From positions 62,001-126,000 of the forward strand of contig NZ_JAFBFH010000011.1 in the NCBI RefSeq assembly GCF_016909185.1: 64,000 nt of DNA. The letters run 5' to 3'. Position 1 is the stretch's first letter, and every line of letters starts with the position of its first letter. Both the position numbers and the translations under genes were made by a program. The notes beneath the pieces were generated by a model that was not told where the DNA came from, made no database searches, and saw only the letters and a program-made list of their open reading frames with translations. The stretch is from Siminovitchia thermophila (lineage in GTDB: Bacteria; Bacillota; Bacilli; Bacillales; Bacillaceae_C). Below are positions 9,400 to 17,946 of the stretch, one piece after another.

Positions 9400-9444
9400 T
9401 AACGATATGGAATTTGATAACGATTACATTTATTCGTTATGATG

Positions 9445-9609
9445 ACGTATTTCAGTATCAGTGCGTGGATTGAAATAGTGTTACCGCTGTAATCACATAT
9501 CCAGATAAAACGGCTCACTCTACATCAGTGCGTGGATTGAAACTTTCGCGGATCGGCACACCTTTTTCATCATATCCGTCGCATTCTACATGAATGCGTT
9601 GAGTAAAAT
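9445..9609 (+). CRISPR. Degenerate type I-C CRISPR remnant, three repeats and two spacers
   Basis: Three 32-bp repeat positions at 9445-9476, 9512-9543 and 9578-9609 are separated by spacers of 35 and 34 bp, the normal type I-C geometry. The middle copy (GGCTCACTCTACATCAGTGC then GTGGATTGAAAC) is the best preserved. The first has lost its 5' half and the third its 3' half. No cas genes lie in the window. The same repeat family recurs at 53256. The array is probably inactive (inference). Confidence 0.8.
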
Positions 9610-9693
9610 CAGAATGAAACATATTAAAAAAAATACGAATGAGTTGCCGAACTTTACATGGCTATTTTGAATCTACTTTGAAGGAGGCAGACA

Positions 9694-10785
9694 ATGTTTC
9701 ATAAAAGAAAAGCAGCCGCTCTAACATATATGAAGGAATTTGATATAGACCTATTGGTATTGGTTCCGGGTTCAAATTTATATTATATGACTGGAAACAA
9801 ACTGAAACAAAGTGAAAGGTTAACATTATATTTTTTAGAGCGCAGTGGAAGAGGTATTTTCTTTGTTCCAGAAGTTGAGAAAACGAAATTCATACTGGGC
9901 GAGGATGATTGTATATTAAGTTATTCTGATGATGAAGGTCCTCAGTCCTTATTAGATGATGTAAAAAGCAGTTTAGCCCAACACTATAGTAGAGTCGGTG
10001 TTGAAACAAACACGATGCGATTATTTGAATATCAATTCTTACATGAATTAGGTATTCGGCAAACTGTTCATGCAATGAATCTATTGAAAGAGATGCGACA
10101 ATATAAGAATTCAGAAGAAATAAAGAGTATCAAAAAAGCTGTTTCTGTTTTAGAGGAGAGTTTATTAGCTGTTTTACCGACTATTCATATAGGAGTACAA
10201 GAAAATGAAATTGCGGCCAAATTAGAATACGAAATGAGAATGAGAGGGTCGGAAGGCACTCCTTTTTCAACGATTGTGGCTTCGGGGTATAGAGGAGCGC
10301 TGCCACATGGCCGAGCGTCTGACAAGACGATTGAAGATGGGGATTTTATTGTCATTGACTTTGGGGCGATTGTAGATGGTTATGTAGGCGATATGACTAG
10401 AACAATCGGGATCGGACATATTTCTGCTAAACAAAAAGAAGTTTATCATGTGGTCAAAAGAGCGCTAACGGAAGCAATTGCATCTATTAAGATTGATGAA
10501 AAGATCGGTGACATTGACGCAACCGCCCGAAATATCATTTCCCAAGCCGGTTACGGGGACTGCTTTACACATCGGTTAGGTCATGGAATTGGTTTGGATG
10601 CCCATGAAGATCCTTATATTATGCAAACAAACGATGATCAGATTCGTCCGGGCATGGCATTTACAATTGAGCCGGGTATCTATCTTCAAAATGAATTTGG
10701 GGTTCGAATAGAAGACAACATCGTTGTAACCGAAGCAGAAATAGAAAATGTCATGACCGTCAGTCATGATTTGATTGTTTTATAA
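9694..10785 (+). CDS. Xaa-Pro peptidase, M24 family
   Basis: Cytoplasmic metallopeptidase that removes residues next to proline, or a related creatinase-like hydrolase. The N-terminal creatinase-type domain (1-130) is followed by the pita-bread domain. All five metal ligands are present: Asp222 (IDFGA), Asp233 (GDMTRT), His297 (LGHGIG), Glu326 (EPGIY) and Glu340 (VRIED). Length (363 aa) is typical of Bacillus YqhT/YkvY-type enzymes. AAGGAGG precedes ATG 9694. The OPT transporter downstream on the same strand suggests use of imported peptides. Confidence 0.92.
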   Translation: MFHKRKAAALTYMKEFDIDLLVLVPGSNLYYMTGNKLKQSERLTLYFLERSGRGIFFVPEVEKTKFILGEDDCILSYSDDEGPQSLLDDVKSSLAQHYSRVGVETNTMRLFEYQFLHELGIRQTVHAMNLLKEMRQYKNSEEIKSIKKAVSVLEESLLAVLPTIHIGVQENEIAAKLEYEMRMRGSEGTPFSTIVASGYRGALPHGRASDKTIEDGDFIVIDFGAIVDGYVGDMTRTIGIGHISAKQKEVYHVVKRALTEAIASIKIDEKIGDIDATARNIISQAGYGDCFTHRLGHGIGLDAHEDPYIMQTNDDQIRPGMAFTIEPGIYLQNEFGVRIEDNIVVTEAEIENVMTVSHDLIVL

Positions 10786-10957
10786 ATGACGTTATTTTTC
10801 CAGGGGATGGACGTGCATTGCGTCTATCAGCTTTTGATCCAGGGGAAAAACGTTCCGCATTTCTGGATAAGAAGAAATGCCGCCATTATGGAAAAGAGGA
10901 AACAAAAACGATCCAAAAGGTGATTCATCATTATGATTGGTAAGGAAGAGATAGATA

Positions 10958-12535
10958 TTGAGAAAAAAACATCCAACTATTTTTAACCCAATCACGATTT
11001 TTTTAATCGTTTTTACGGCTATCTTTGGAGCAGTCATCGGGATGCAATTAATCACAACATTAGGTATTTCCGCAAATACATCCATCATTGGAGCAATTTT
11101 CGCTATGATGATTGCCAGAATACCCATTCAGCATTTTATTCGTTTTAAATCTGTCCATCGGCAGAATATGATTCAAACTTCCATCTCGGCCGCAACTTTT
11201 GGAGCAGCAAGCAGTTTACTGCTGCCAATTGGCATTCCCTTTGTCATGGGGATGCCCGAGCTAATATTGCCCTTGTTTATAGGTGTAACGCTTGCGATGT
11301 TTGTCGATGCCATTTTATTATATAAGTTTTTTGATTCAAAAATATTCCCGGCAGAAGAAGCCTGGCCACCGGGTATTGCAACAGCCGAAGCAATTAAGGC
11401 GGGTGATGAAGGTGGAAAAAGGGCTAAAGTATTAGGAGCAGGTATTGTTATTGGAATTTTGGGTTCGATCGCCAAGATTCCGATGTCCGCTTTTGGTGTC
11501 GCCTTTATAGGAAATATTTGGGCGTTAACAATGTTTGGTATCGGTCTCTTGCTCAGGGGATATTCAGTGCCTTTATTCGGAAGTGATATAAACGATTATT
11601 ATATACCTCATGGTTTTATGATAGGTGCCGGGATCGTGGCATTGGCTCAAGTATGCATGTTAATATTCCAGAAACAAGAGCAAAAGGGAAACGGTGAATC
11701 GGTCAATAGGTATTCAAGAAATGAAAAAGATATTGCCCAAGGATTTAGAAACGGTACACTTGCCTATCTTATCATTGCTGTCTTGATGGCACTGATATCT
11801 GGCATATATCAGGATATGTCGATTTTGATGTTAATTGGTTTTATTTTGTTTGCGACGCTTGCTGCTTTTGCTCATGAATTAATCGTAGGGATTGCAGCTA
11901 TGCATGCAGGATGGTTTCCGGCTTTTGCGGTTGCGCTTATTACTTTAATCATCGGCATTCTCATTGGTTTTCCAAAAGAGGCTTTGGCTATTTTAGTTGG
12001 TTATAGTGCTTCAACAGGCGTTGCTTTTGCTGATATGGGCTATGACTTAAAAACGGGCTACATTTTACGGGGGAATGGTACAGACCCAACTTTTGAAAAG
12101 GAAGGAAGAAAGCAGCAATTATATGCCGCTGTCCTGGCTTTTTTGGTAACGGTTACAGTTGTTTTTGTATCCTTTCAAAGCTATTTTGAAAAAGACTTAA
12201 TCCCGCCTGTTAATTTTGTGTATGCGGCTACTATTGAATCCGGTGTTTCTCCCCAAATAGCGACTCAACTCATGATTTGGGCTATACCCGGGGCGTTGCT
12301 TCAAATGATTGGCGGCCCTAAACGACAGATGGGGGTTCTGTTTGCAACCGGATTATTATTAATAAATCCCATTGCCGGATGGGCGGTGCTTGCCGGTATT
12401 TTCATCCGCTTTATGATGTATAAGATCAATAGAAACCAAGATCATCAGTTGATGACGGTTATGGCCGCCGGATTTATTGCCGGTGACGCTTTGTACAGCT
12501 TTTTTTCTTCCATCTTTAAGATGGGAAAGCAGTAA
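10958..12535 (+). CDS. OPT family oligopeptide transporter
   Basis: A 525-aa polytopic membrane protein with the OPT family pattern: an opening PITIFLIVFTAIFGAVIG helix, EEAWPPGIATAEAIKAGDEG in the first half, and many glycine-rich helices. OPT proteins import oligopeptides or metal chelates with protons. The start is TTG 10958, preceded by GGAAGAG; the ATG at 10933 is in another frame. It follows the Xaa-Pro peptidase by 172 bp, and the pair fits uptake and hydrolysis of proline-containing peptides (inference). Confidence 0.85.
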   Translation: MRKKHPTIFNPITIFLIVFTAIFGAVIGMQLITTLGISANTSIIGAIFAMMIARIPIQHFIRFKSVHRQNMIQTSISAATFGAASSLLLPIGIPFVMGMPELILPLFIGVTLAMFVDAILLYKFFDSKIFPAEEAWPPGIATAEAIKAGDEGGKRAKVLGAGIVIGILGSIAKIPMSAFGVAFIGNIWALTMFGIGLLLRGYSVPLFGSDINDYYIPHGFMIGAGIVALAQVCMLIFQKQEQKGNGESVNRYSRNEKDIAQGFRNGTLAYLIIAVLMALISGIYQDMSILMLIGFILFATLAAFAHELIVGIAAMHAGWFPAFAVALITLIIGILIGFPKEALAILVGYSASTGVAFADMGYDLKTGYILRGNGTDPTFEKEGRKQQLYAAVLAFLVTVTVVFVSFQSYFEKDLIPPVNFVYAATIESGVSPQIATQLMIWAIPGALLQMIGGPKRQMGVLFATGLLLINPIAGWAVLAGIFIRFMMYKINRNQDHQLMTVMAAGFIAGDALYSFFSSIFKMGKQ

Positions 12536-13122
12536 TTTAGTACGGCGGCTGCAGCATGCTCTAATATTTTGTATTCGGTATACCTATAAAAGAGACATAC
12601 CTGTAACCGAAAGTCATTTTCGGAACACAGCTATACTTTCCCAGAAGGCGTGGATGTTGAAGGGCGGGAAAAAATAATCGGCCTTTTTAGCATACGGAAA
12701 TCGATTTTGGGAATCTGCTACAACAGCAAATGAGGCTTGCTTTTGGTTGTTTTATGATAAACCTTTTAGACTACGGTCTGATGATAACTATTTTATAAAC
12801 GCTTAATTTCTCTCGGTGTACTTCAACATCCTAAAAAAGAATGAGGTGTTTGTATGCAACATTTTATACAGGTCTTGGATGTTTAATGGCTCCTTCTATT
12901 CTCTTTTTAACGACCAAAGCCATCTTTGGGTAAAACAATGAACGAAGTGTATATGCGACCAGAAGTGAAGGAAAGGCAAAGACTTGTTACACTCTTGTCT
13001 TTTCTTTACTTTCAAGAAAGTGCGTGGCTCGCCAAATTTGGGCGTAAGTGCCCGCTTATCATATGTAATGGGAGAATGGTGGATTTGGCATCAACATTGA
13101 AGCACGTGAGAAATTCATCCGC
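12536..13122. other. Intergenic stretch without a recognisable gene
   Basis: Between the OPT gene and the convergent Xre gene I see only short, uncharacteristic frames, no clear terminator, and no similarity to the window's repeat families beyond a brief AAAGTGCGTGG near 13017 that echoes the CRISPR repeat core. Confidence 0.5.
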
Positions 13123-13482
13123 TTATTCTGTTTCCCCTTTGATAATTTTCCACATTTGTCTTAGCTTACGCAAATCCTCTTCATCGGATTTAGGCAGTTC
13201 TTTATGCCAGCGGTCAAGTTCAGGGTCCTTGATGACTGTTGGATACTCATCATCATCTTCTTTTTCAGATCCAGTGGGATCATCGGTTATACCGAGTAAA
13301 TAATCCGTTTTTACGCCATATAATAAGGCTAACTTTTTTAGTGTGTCAGTGTCAGGATCACGATAGTCCCTTTCATAGTTCGATAAGACTGCATTTGTGA
13401 TTCCAATCTTTTTAGCCACATAAATTTGGGACCAATTTCTTTTCTCTCTTTCTTTTTTTAAACGAGATCCTAAGCTCATCAT
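13123..13482 (-). CDS. Xre family transcriptional regulator (phage repressor-like)
   Basis: A 119-aa protein with an N-terminal helix-turn-helix (about residues 5-62: LGSRLKKEREKRNWSQIYVA and a DPDTDTLKKLALLYGV segment) and a charged C-terminal tail. This layout is common for immunity repressors of Bacillus phages and integrative elements. It faces away from the small Xre gene at 13643, like a repressor/Cro pair, but no other phage genes are nearby. The target is probably the 160-bp shared intergenic region, where GTTAAGTAGATTTAAC and GTTTAAAC are the visible symmetric sequences. Confidence 0.85.
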   Translation of the reverse strand: MMSLGSRLKKEREKRNWSQIYVAKKIGITNAVLSNYERDYRDPDTDTLKKLALLYGVKTDYLLGITDDPTGSEKEDDDEYPTVIKDPELDRWHKELPKSDEEDLRKLRQMWKIIKGETE

Positions 13483-13568
13483 ACATCACCATTTTATACA
13501 TTATACTTATAGTTTACCCAAAATAAACGCTGTGTTAAGTAGATTTAACAAAAAGTTTAGTAGCGCAC

Positions 13569-13596
13569 TTGACTTTCAACGGTACGTGTATATAAT
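13569..13596 (+). promoter_or_regulatory. Promoter for the small Xre gene
   Basis: TTGACT at 13569-13574, a 16-bp spacer and TATAAT at 13591-13596. The palindrome GTTTAAAC at 13607-13614 falls near the expected transcription start and is a candidate operator. Confidence 0.65.
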
Positions 13597-13642
13597 AAAA
13601 GTAGCCGTTTAAACTTTACGTTGAAAAGGCGGTGATATCACA

Positions 13643-13840
13643 ATGTTGCACAAAAAAATTAAAGAGGTCAGGACAGCCAAAAATATAAAACAAGTTGTGA
13701 TAGCGAATGCTCTTGGTATTACCGTGCAAGCGTACAGCATGAAGGAAGGAGGCAAGCGCCCAATAACTACAGCCGAGCTGGAGTTGATCGCTGCCAAACT
13801 AGATGTGCCGGTGTCGACATTTTTTTTGAAAGCGGATTAA
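13643..13840 (+). CDS. Small Xre family DNA-binding protein
   Basis: 65 aa consisting of little more than one helix-turn-helix domain (KIKEVRTAKNIKQVVIANAL through TAELELIAAKLDVPVSTFF), similar in size to Cro- or YvaO-type regulators. It is preceded by GGCGGTGAT and a good SigA promoter and is divergent from the 119-aa Xre repressor. The pair looks like a decayed or minimal lysogeny switch. Confidence 0.8.
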   Translation: MLHKKIKEVRTAKNIKQVVIANALGITVQAYSMKEGGKRPITTAELELIAAKLDVPVSTFFLKAD

Positions 13841-14046
13841 ACGCAGGGTTAAAGATTTGTAATTCATAAATGTCGGAAAGGAGACGATAAATGTAATGAA
13901 TGGAAAATCTATTAGCCTGTGAAAAATTCTGTTTTACTTCAAAGCAAGTCTTGAGTGGATGTGAGGCACAAGTTCCAATACCCTTTTTTTAATGAAATTG
14001 TTCGGTCATTCAAACAATGTAATGGCTAAAGAGGGAGTGGATTGAG

Positions 14047-15516
14047 ATGGGAGAAAGGTATGCTTCGGGATTGTCGGAAAAAGTGATTTGTTATCTATTT
14101 GAACCTATTGATGAAGGAGCGGAACGGTCTTTTCATTATATGCTTGATGTGAATAAGGCATATGTATCAATGCTGATTTCCGAAGGCATTGTCGACTTAG
14201 AAACAGGTAAAGAGATCATGCGGTCACTGAAAGAAATACATAATGAAGGAAACGAACAGTTTGAGATTGATCATCGCTTGGAGAACCTTTGCTTCTATAT
14301 TGAACAGAAATTGGTTGATAAAGTCGGGAGAGAGGTTGCCGAACAACTGCATAAAGGCAGAAACAGAAATGATCTGTATGCGACTGTCACGAGGATGAAC
14401 AGCCGTGAAGGCATAAAAAGGTTATGCGCTCTGTTATTAAAGCTGCGCGGCGCCTTGTTAGAACTTGCTGACTATCATTGTCATATGGTTTTTACCGCTT
14501 ATACACATATGCAGCCTGCGGTCCCGATTACATTGGGTCATTATTTTTCGGCGATCCTTCATGCAATGGAACGAGACTTTACCCGCTTGGGCAGGGCCTT
14601 GCAACAGACTAATCTTTCTCCCCTGGGATCAGATGCGATGGCAGGTACGGCTTTTCCGATTAAATGGAAGAAGACTGCCGAGTTACTGGGTTTCGCGGAA
14701 TCAATGACCAATTCATTGGATGGAATCGCTTCTCGTGATTATATGTTGGAAGCTTTATCTGCAATGAATATTCTCATGAATCATATCAATCGTCTGTGCC
14801 ATGATTTACATATTTGGTCTACAGATGAATATGGCATCGTTACGGTCGGAGAATCAGCAACTGCTTCCAGCGGTAGAACGTTGCATAAAAAGAATCTGGT
14901 TACTTTGGAACGTATAAAAGCAAAGTCATCACATGTGTTGGCAGCCCTTGTTTCCGCCATCGGTTGCATGAGCAACATTCCATATGCCCATTGCCAGGAC
15001 TTGGCAGGGGAGAGTACGAAGCTTTTTTGGGATTCCTTGCATGAAGTGGGAACAGCATTGGAGTTGTTGTTAGAGACAATACAAACGATTGATTTTAAGG
15101 AAAAGAAGATGCAGAGCGAATCATCCCGTAATTTCTCCACTGTTACTGAGCTGGCAGGTCTGCTTGTCCGTGAAGCAGGCATCTCTTTTCGGCAAGCCCA
15201 TCAAATAATCGGTTCGATGGTGAACAATATGTTACAGCAAAACCGTACATTCCATCAGTTAGATTCCAGATTCATCGAACAATCATCCATTGATGTGCTA
15301 GGAAAAGGTATTTTTATCTCTCAAGAAAAAATTGAAAACGTTTTACGTTCTGTCAAAAATGTAAATGCGAAAATGGTGCAAGAAGAGACGGATTTTATGG
15401 AAGTGAAAAAGCAACTGGAAAAGTTGAATCACAAGATTCAACAAGATAAAAAGTGGATGCTCCAATTCGAAGAAACGATCGGCCGTTTTAAAAAGGAGTT
15501 AGAATCTTACATGTAA
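14047..15516 (+). CDS. Argininosuccinate lyase-like protein with an altered active-site signature
   Basis: Fumarase/aspartase superfamily, closest by eye to argininosuccinate lyase: GRNRNDLYATVTRM corresponds to the ArgH GRSRNDQVAT block, YTHMQPAVPITLGH to the THxQ block, and GSDAMAGTAFPI to the GSGAxAG block. The normally invariant GSSxMPxKxNP signature reads ASSGRTLHKKNL here, keeping a serine and the KKN core but losing MP and the final P. It is therefore probably not a housekeeping ArgH (489 aa, no argG neighbour). The superfamily eliminates fumarate from N-succinyl compounds. The HutC regulator and opine-dehydrogenase-like neighbour suggest a role on an unusual amino-dicarboxylate (inference). 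Confidence 0.75.
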   Translation: MGERYASGLSEKVICYLFEPIDEGAERSFHYMLDVNKAYVSMLISEGIVDLETGKEIMRSLKEIHNEGNEQFEIDHRLENLCFYIEQKLVDKVGREVAEQLHKGRNRNDLYATVTRMNSREGIKRLCALLLKLRGALLELADYHCHMVFTAYTHMQPAVPITLGHYFSAILHAMERDFTRLGRALQQTNLSPLGSDAMAGTAFPIKWKKTAELLGFAESMTNSLDGIASRDYMLEALSAMNILMNHINRLCHDLHIWSTDEYGIVTVGESATASSGRTLHKKNLVTLERIKAKSSHVLAALVSAIGCMSNIPYAHCQDLAGESTKLFWDSLHEVGTALELLLETIQTIDFKEKKMQSESSRNFSTVTELAGLLVREAGISFRQAHQIIGSMVNNMLQQNRTFHQLDSRFIEQSSIDVLGKGIFISQEKIENVLRSVKNVNAKMVQEETDFMEVKKQLEKLNHKIQQDKKWMLQFEETIGRFKKELESYM

Positions 15517-15545
15517 AATGACAAAATAACCCGGGAGTGGAAATA

Positions 15546-16253
15546 TTGAAAACGAACAAATTTGATCAGGCACTTCCATTATATTTTCATATTAAAAAAG
15601 TATTGCAAGAAAAAGTTGCAAGCGGTGTATGGAAACCGGGAGACCAAATCCCAAATGAAATTGAGCTCGCGGACATCTTTCAAGTGAGCCGATCCACTGT
15701 AAGAGAAGCAATCCTTCAATTGGTTCGGGAAGGTGTACTTGTCAGATATCAAGGTAAGGGAACTTTTGTATCGCAACCGAAAATCGAAGGTGAACTGATC
15801 AACTTCAATTTTTCAAGCAAATGGGCCTTTAAGCAACAAATGGTTCATGTAATTGAAAAGCCTTGTACTGTTTCAGTGGCAAAAGCATTGGGATTGGCGC
15901 TAAATGAGATCGTCTATGAGATTAAACGAATCAACTTTTTTCATACTGAACCGGCAGCTTTGGAAATTTCTTATATCCAAAAAGCATGTGTACCTAATTT
16001 GACAAACCATTCTATCGAAGGAAGATTATATGATTTGTTGAACGAGAAATACCATATTTCCATTACAAATGCGGAGAGTGATATGGAGCCTGTTCTTTTA
16101 AATTCAGCGGAAGCGGGAATGTTGAAAACGAATATGGACAAACCGGGGTTGAAAATAACACGGGTTGGTAAAACATTATCGGGAAAACCGGTTATTTTAA
16201 CCGACAGTTTGATCCGGGGCGATAAGGTGAGAATGTTTATTCAATCCAGCTAA
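15546..16253 (+). CDS. GntR/HutC family transcriptional regulator (UTRA domain)
   Basis: Winged-helix N-terminus (PLYFHIKKVLQEKVASGVWK, then DIFQVSRSTVREAILQLVREG and the wing YQGKGTFV) joined to a UTRA ligand domain (about residues 90-235). TTG 15546 is preferred because GGGAG lies eight bases upstream; the GTG at 15537 sits inside that ribosome site. It starts 29 bp after the lyase stop and so is probably co-transcribed with it. HutC-type proteins usually respond to a substrate or intermediate of the adjacent pathway. Confidence 0.88.
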   Translation: MKTNKFDQALPLYFHIKKVLQEKVASGVWKPGDQIPNEIELADIFQVSRSTVREAILQLVREGVLVRYQGKGTFVSQPKIEGELINFNFSSKWAFKQQMVHVIEKPCTVSVAKALGLALNEIVYEIKRINFFHTEPAALEISYIQKACVPNLTNHSIEGRLYDLLNEKYHISITNAESDMEPVLLNSAEAGMLKTNMDKPGLKITRVGKTLSGKPVILTDSLIRGDKVRMFIQSS

Positions 16254-16626
16254 TGAAAGAGGAAAAAGAGTTGTTTCGTGGGTGGCATCAGTTGTTTCTA
16301 GTTCCACATGATGGTTTCGCAAACATTATTTTTGAGTGGCTACCGCAATGAAAATAGGAACCTATATTTAATGCAGGACTTCAAGATGTGACATAGCCTT
16401 GTTTTTGTGACAGATTAGATCGTTTTCAAGGATAGGAACGATGTTGGTCGGCTAGTCTAAAGGCTCCGGCGACTATGTGATTTGCTCGTTGCTTGGAATT
16501 TCTCCCATTTTGCTTATCGTCCGGAAGGAGTGGCCACTATTTTAGGGATGATCTTGTATTGGGGATTTTCCGTTTGAAAAAATAAAAAATCCAATGAATC
16601 GTTATCTGCCTAAGGAGGGATAGACA
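16254..16626 (+). other. Intergenic region with a possible permease remnant
   Basis: No intact gene. Around 16465-16575 two frames joined by a shift would read GISPILLIVRKEWPLF and then ATILGMILYWGFSV, which has the look of the C-terminus of a membrane transporter, but it is too short to assign. A strong TAAGGAGGG ribosome site at the end belongs to the next gene. Confidence 0.35.
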
Positions 16627-17691
16627 TTGAAGTTTACAATTATTGGCGCCGGAAATAGCGGTCAAAGCATGGCGGCACATTTAACGTTATTGGGTTATAA
16701 CATTTCTTTATATGATATTCAGGAAAGTTTAATAGAAGGAATCAATGAAAAAGGTGGAATCGAAGTCGAAGGGTTTATCCAAGGTTTCGCTCCAGTAAAG
16801 GCTACAACCAATCTGGAAAATGCCATGGAAAATACGGATGTCATTATGATCACGACAACAGGAAGCGCACACCGGACAGTGGCGCGCGCGATTGCGCCTT
16901 ATTTACAAGATGGACAAGTGATTATGCTTTGTCCGGGTTATTGGGGAGCTTTGGAATGCAGGAGTATTTTCAGAGATATGGGCATGAATAAAAAAGTGTA
17001 TGTCGCAGAAACGGAATCTTTCATTTATACTTGCCACTCTACGGCACCGGGACATGTTCAAATTAGGAAAATCAAGGAATCTCTGGAATTTTCGGCTCTG
17101 CCTTCGAGTGATTCGGCCATTGTAAAAGACAGACTTAGTGAAGTATATCCGCAATTAAAGATTGCCGGTAGTGTGTTGGTGACAACTTTGAACAATTGCA
17201 ATCCGATTTTACACGTGCCGATCGCACTGTTAAATGCGGGGAGAATTGAATCTGAAGGGGAATTTGCCTTTTTCCTTGAAGGTGCCACACCATCAGTCGT
17301 GAATGTTGTGGAAGAGTTGGAACAAGAGCGGTTGGTAATGGGACGTCACTTAGGGATAAAATTGTCTCCCGCACTGGATTTGCTGCGCCGTTTTTATCGG
17401 GTGGAGGCAACAACCTTATATAAAAGTATTCAAAAAAACCCGGTCTATCAATGCGAAAAAGCTCCCGTCACATTAAATCATCGTTATATATATGAAGATA
17501 TTCCTTATGGTTTACATCCGATGGTTGAACTTGGCGAAAAGCTCGGTATTCATATGAGGTGTTGCAATCTGCTCATTGATATGGCGTCCTTACTGGTAAA
17601 GGAAGACTTGAGGGAGAGGGCTGTCAGGCTGTCGGATTTAGGATTGGCGGATATGAATCCGGATGAAATAGTAGCGTATTTGGAGGAGTAA
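16627..17691 (+). CDS. NAD/NADP octopine/nopaline dehydrogenase family protein
   Basis: Two-domain opine-type dehydrogenase. The N-terminal Rossmann fold starts FTIIGAGNSGQSMAAHL with an aspartate-ended second strand (ISLYDIQ). The C-terminal catalytic domain carries NNCNPILHVPIALLNAGRIE, matching the conserved asparagine/histidine region of octopine and nopaline dehydrogenases. The family forms or cleaves a secondary amine between an amino acid and a 2-keto acid using NAD(P)H. The start is TTG 16627 behind TAAGGAGGG. It sits between the ArgH-like lyase with its HutC regulator and an amidase. Confidence 0.85.
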   Translation: MKFTIIGAGNSGQSMAAHLTLLGYNISLYDIQESLIEGINEKGGIEVEGFIQGFAPVKATTNLENAMENTDVIMITTTGSAHRTVARAIAPYLQDGQVIMLCPGYWGALECRSIFRDMGMNKKVYVAETESFIYTCHSTAPGHVQIRKIKESLEFSALPSSDSAIVKDRLSEVYPQLKIAGSVLVTTLNNCNPILHVPIALLNAGRIESEGEFAFFLEGATPSVVNVVEELEQERLVMGRHLGIKLSPALDLLRRFYRVEATTLYKSIQKNPVYQCEKAPVTLNHRYIYEDIPYGLHPMVELGEKLGIHMRCCNLLIDMASLLVKEDLRERAVRLSDLGLADMNPDEIVAYLEE

Positions 17692-17907
17692 AATATAAAC
17701 GAGTCAGCAACAAACGGCGGTATTAATGGTTGAGCGAACAATTGGTACCGCAGTTTTTTATGGGCAAACCCGAAAATAACAACTTTCTAAATATGAAAAA
17801 AGAGCTTACTGATAGAAAAAGACTATGGCAATTTTCAAGGTTACATTTTTTAAAGCAATGCTTCATGACCTATTATTGCTTTCACTATATAAAACCGCTT
17901 ACATGTA

Positions 17908-17916
17908 TGGTATAAT
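17908..17916 (+). promoter_or_regulatory. Extended -10 promoter of the amidase gene
   Basis: TGGTATAAT (17908-17916) is a TGn-extended -10 element; no good -35 is seen at the matching distance. It lies about 30 bp before the AAAGGAGG ribosome site of the amidase, so the amidase can be transcribed independently of the opine-dehydrogenase gene. Confidence 0.5.
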
Positions 17917-17946
17917 GATTGAAAATTCGGATAAAGGAGGCATTTC

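Noticed and set aside
9395-9424. Two direct copies of TTTGATAACGAT 18 bp apart
   Set aside because: Too short and not placed at a promoter; may be a trace of older repeat sequence next to the CRISPR remnant.
12477-12677. 66-codon frame overlapping the end of the OPT gene
   Set aside because: It begins inside the transporter gene, lacks a ribosome site and resembles nothing.
12926-13303. Plus-strand frame of 125 codons at the Xre locus
   Set aside because: It lies antisense to a clear helix-turn-helix gene and has no ribosome site or protein-like composition of its own.
13123-13840. Intact prophage or integrative element
   Set aside because: Only the two Xre genes are phage-like; no integrase, excisionase, att repeats or structural genes are visible.
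14047-15516. Housekeeping argininosuccinate lyase (argH)
   Set aside because: The signature motif is altered and no arginine biosynthesis genes lie nearby.
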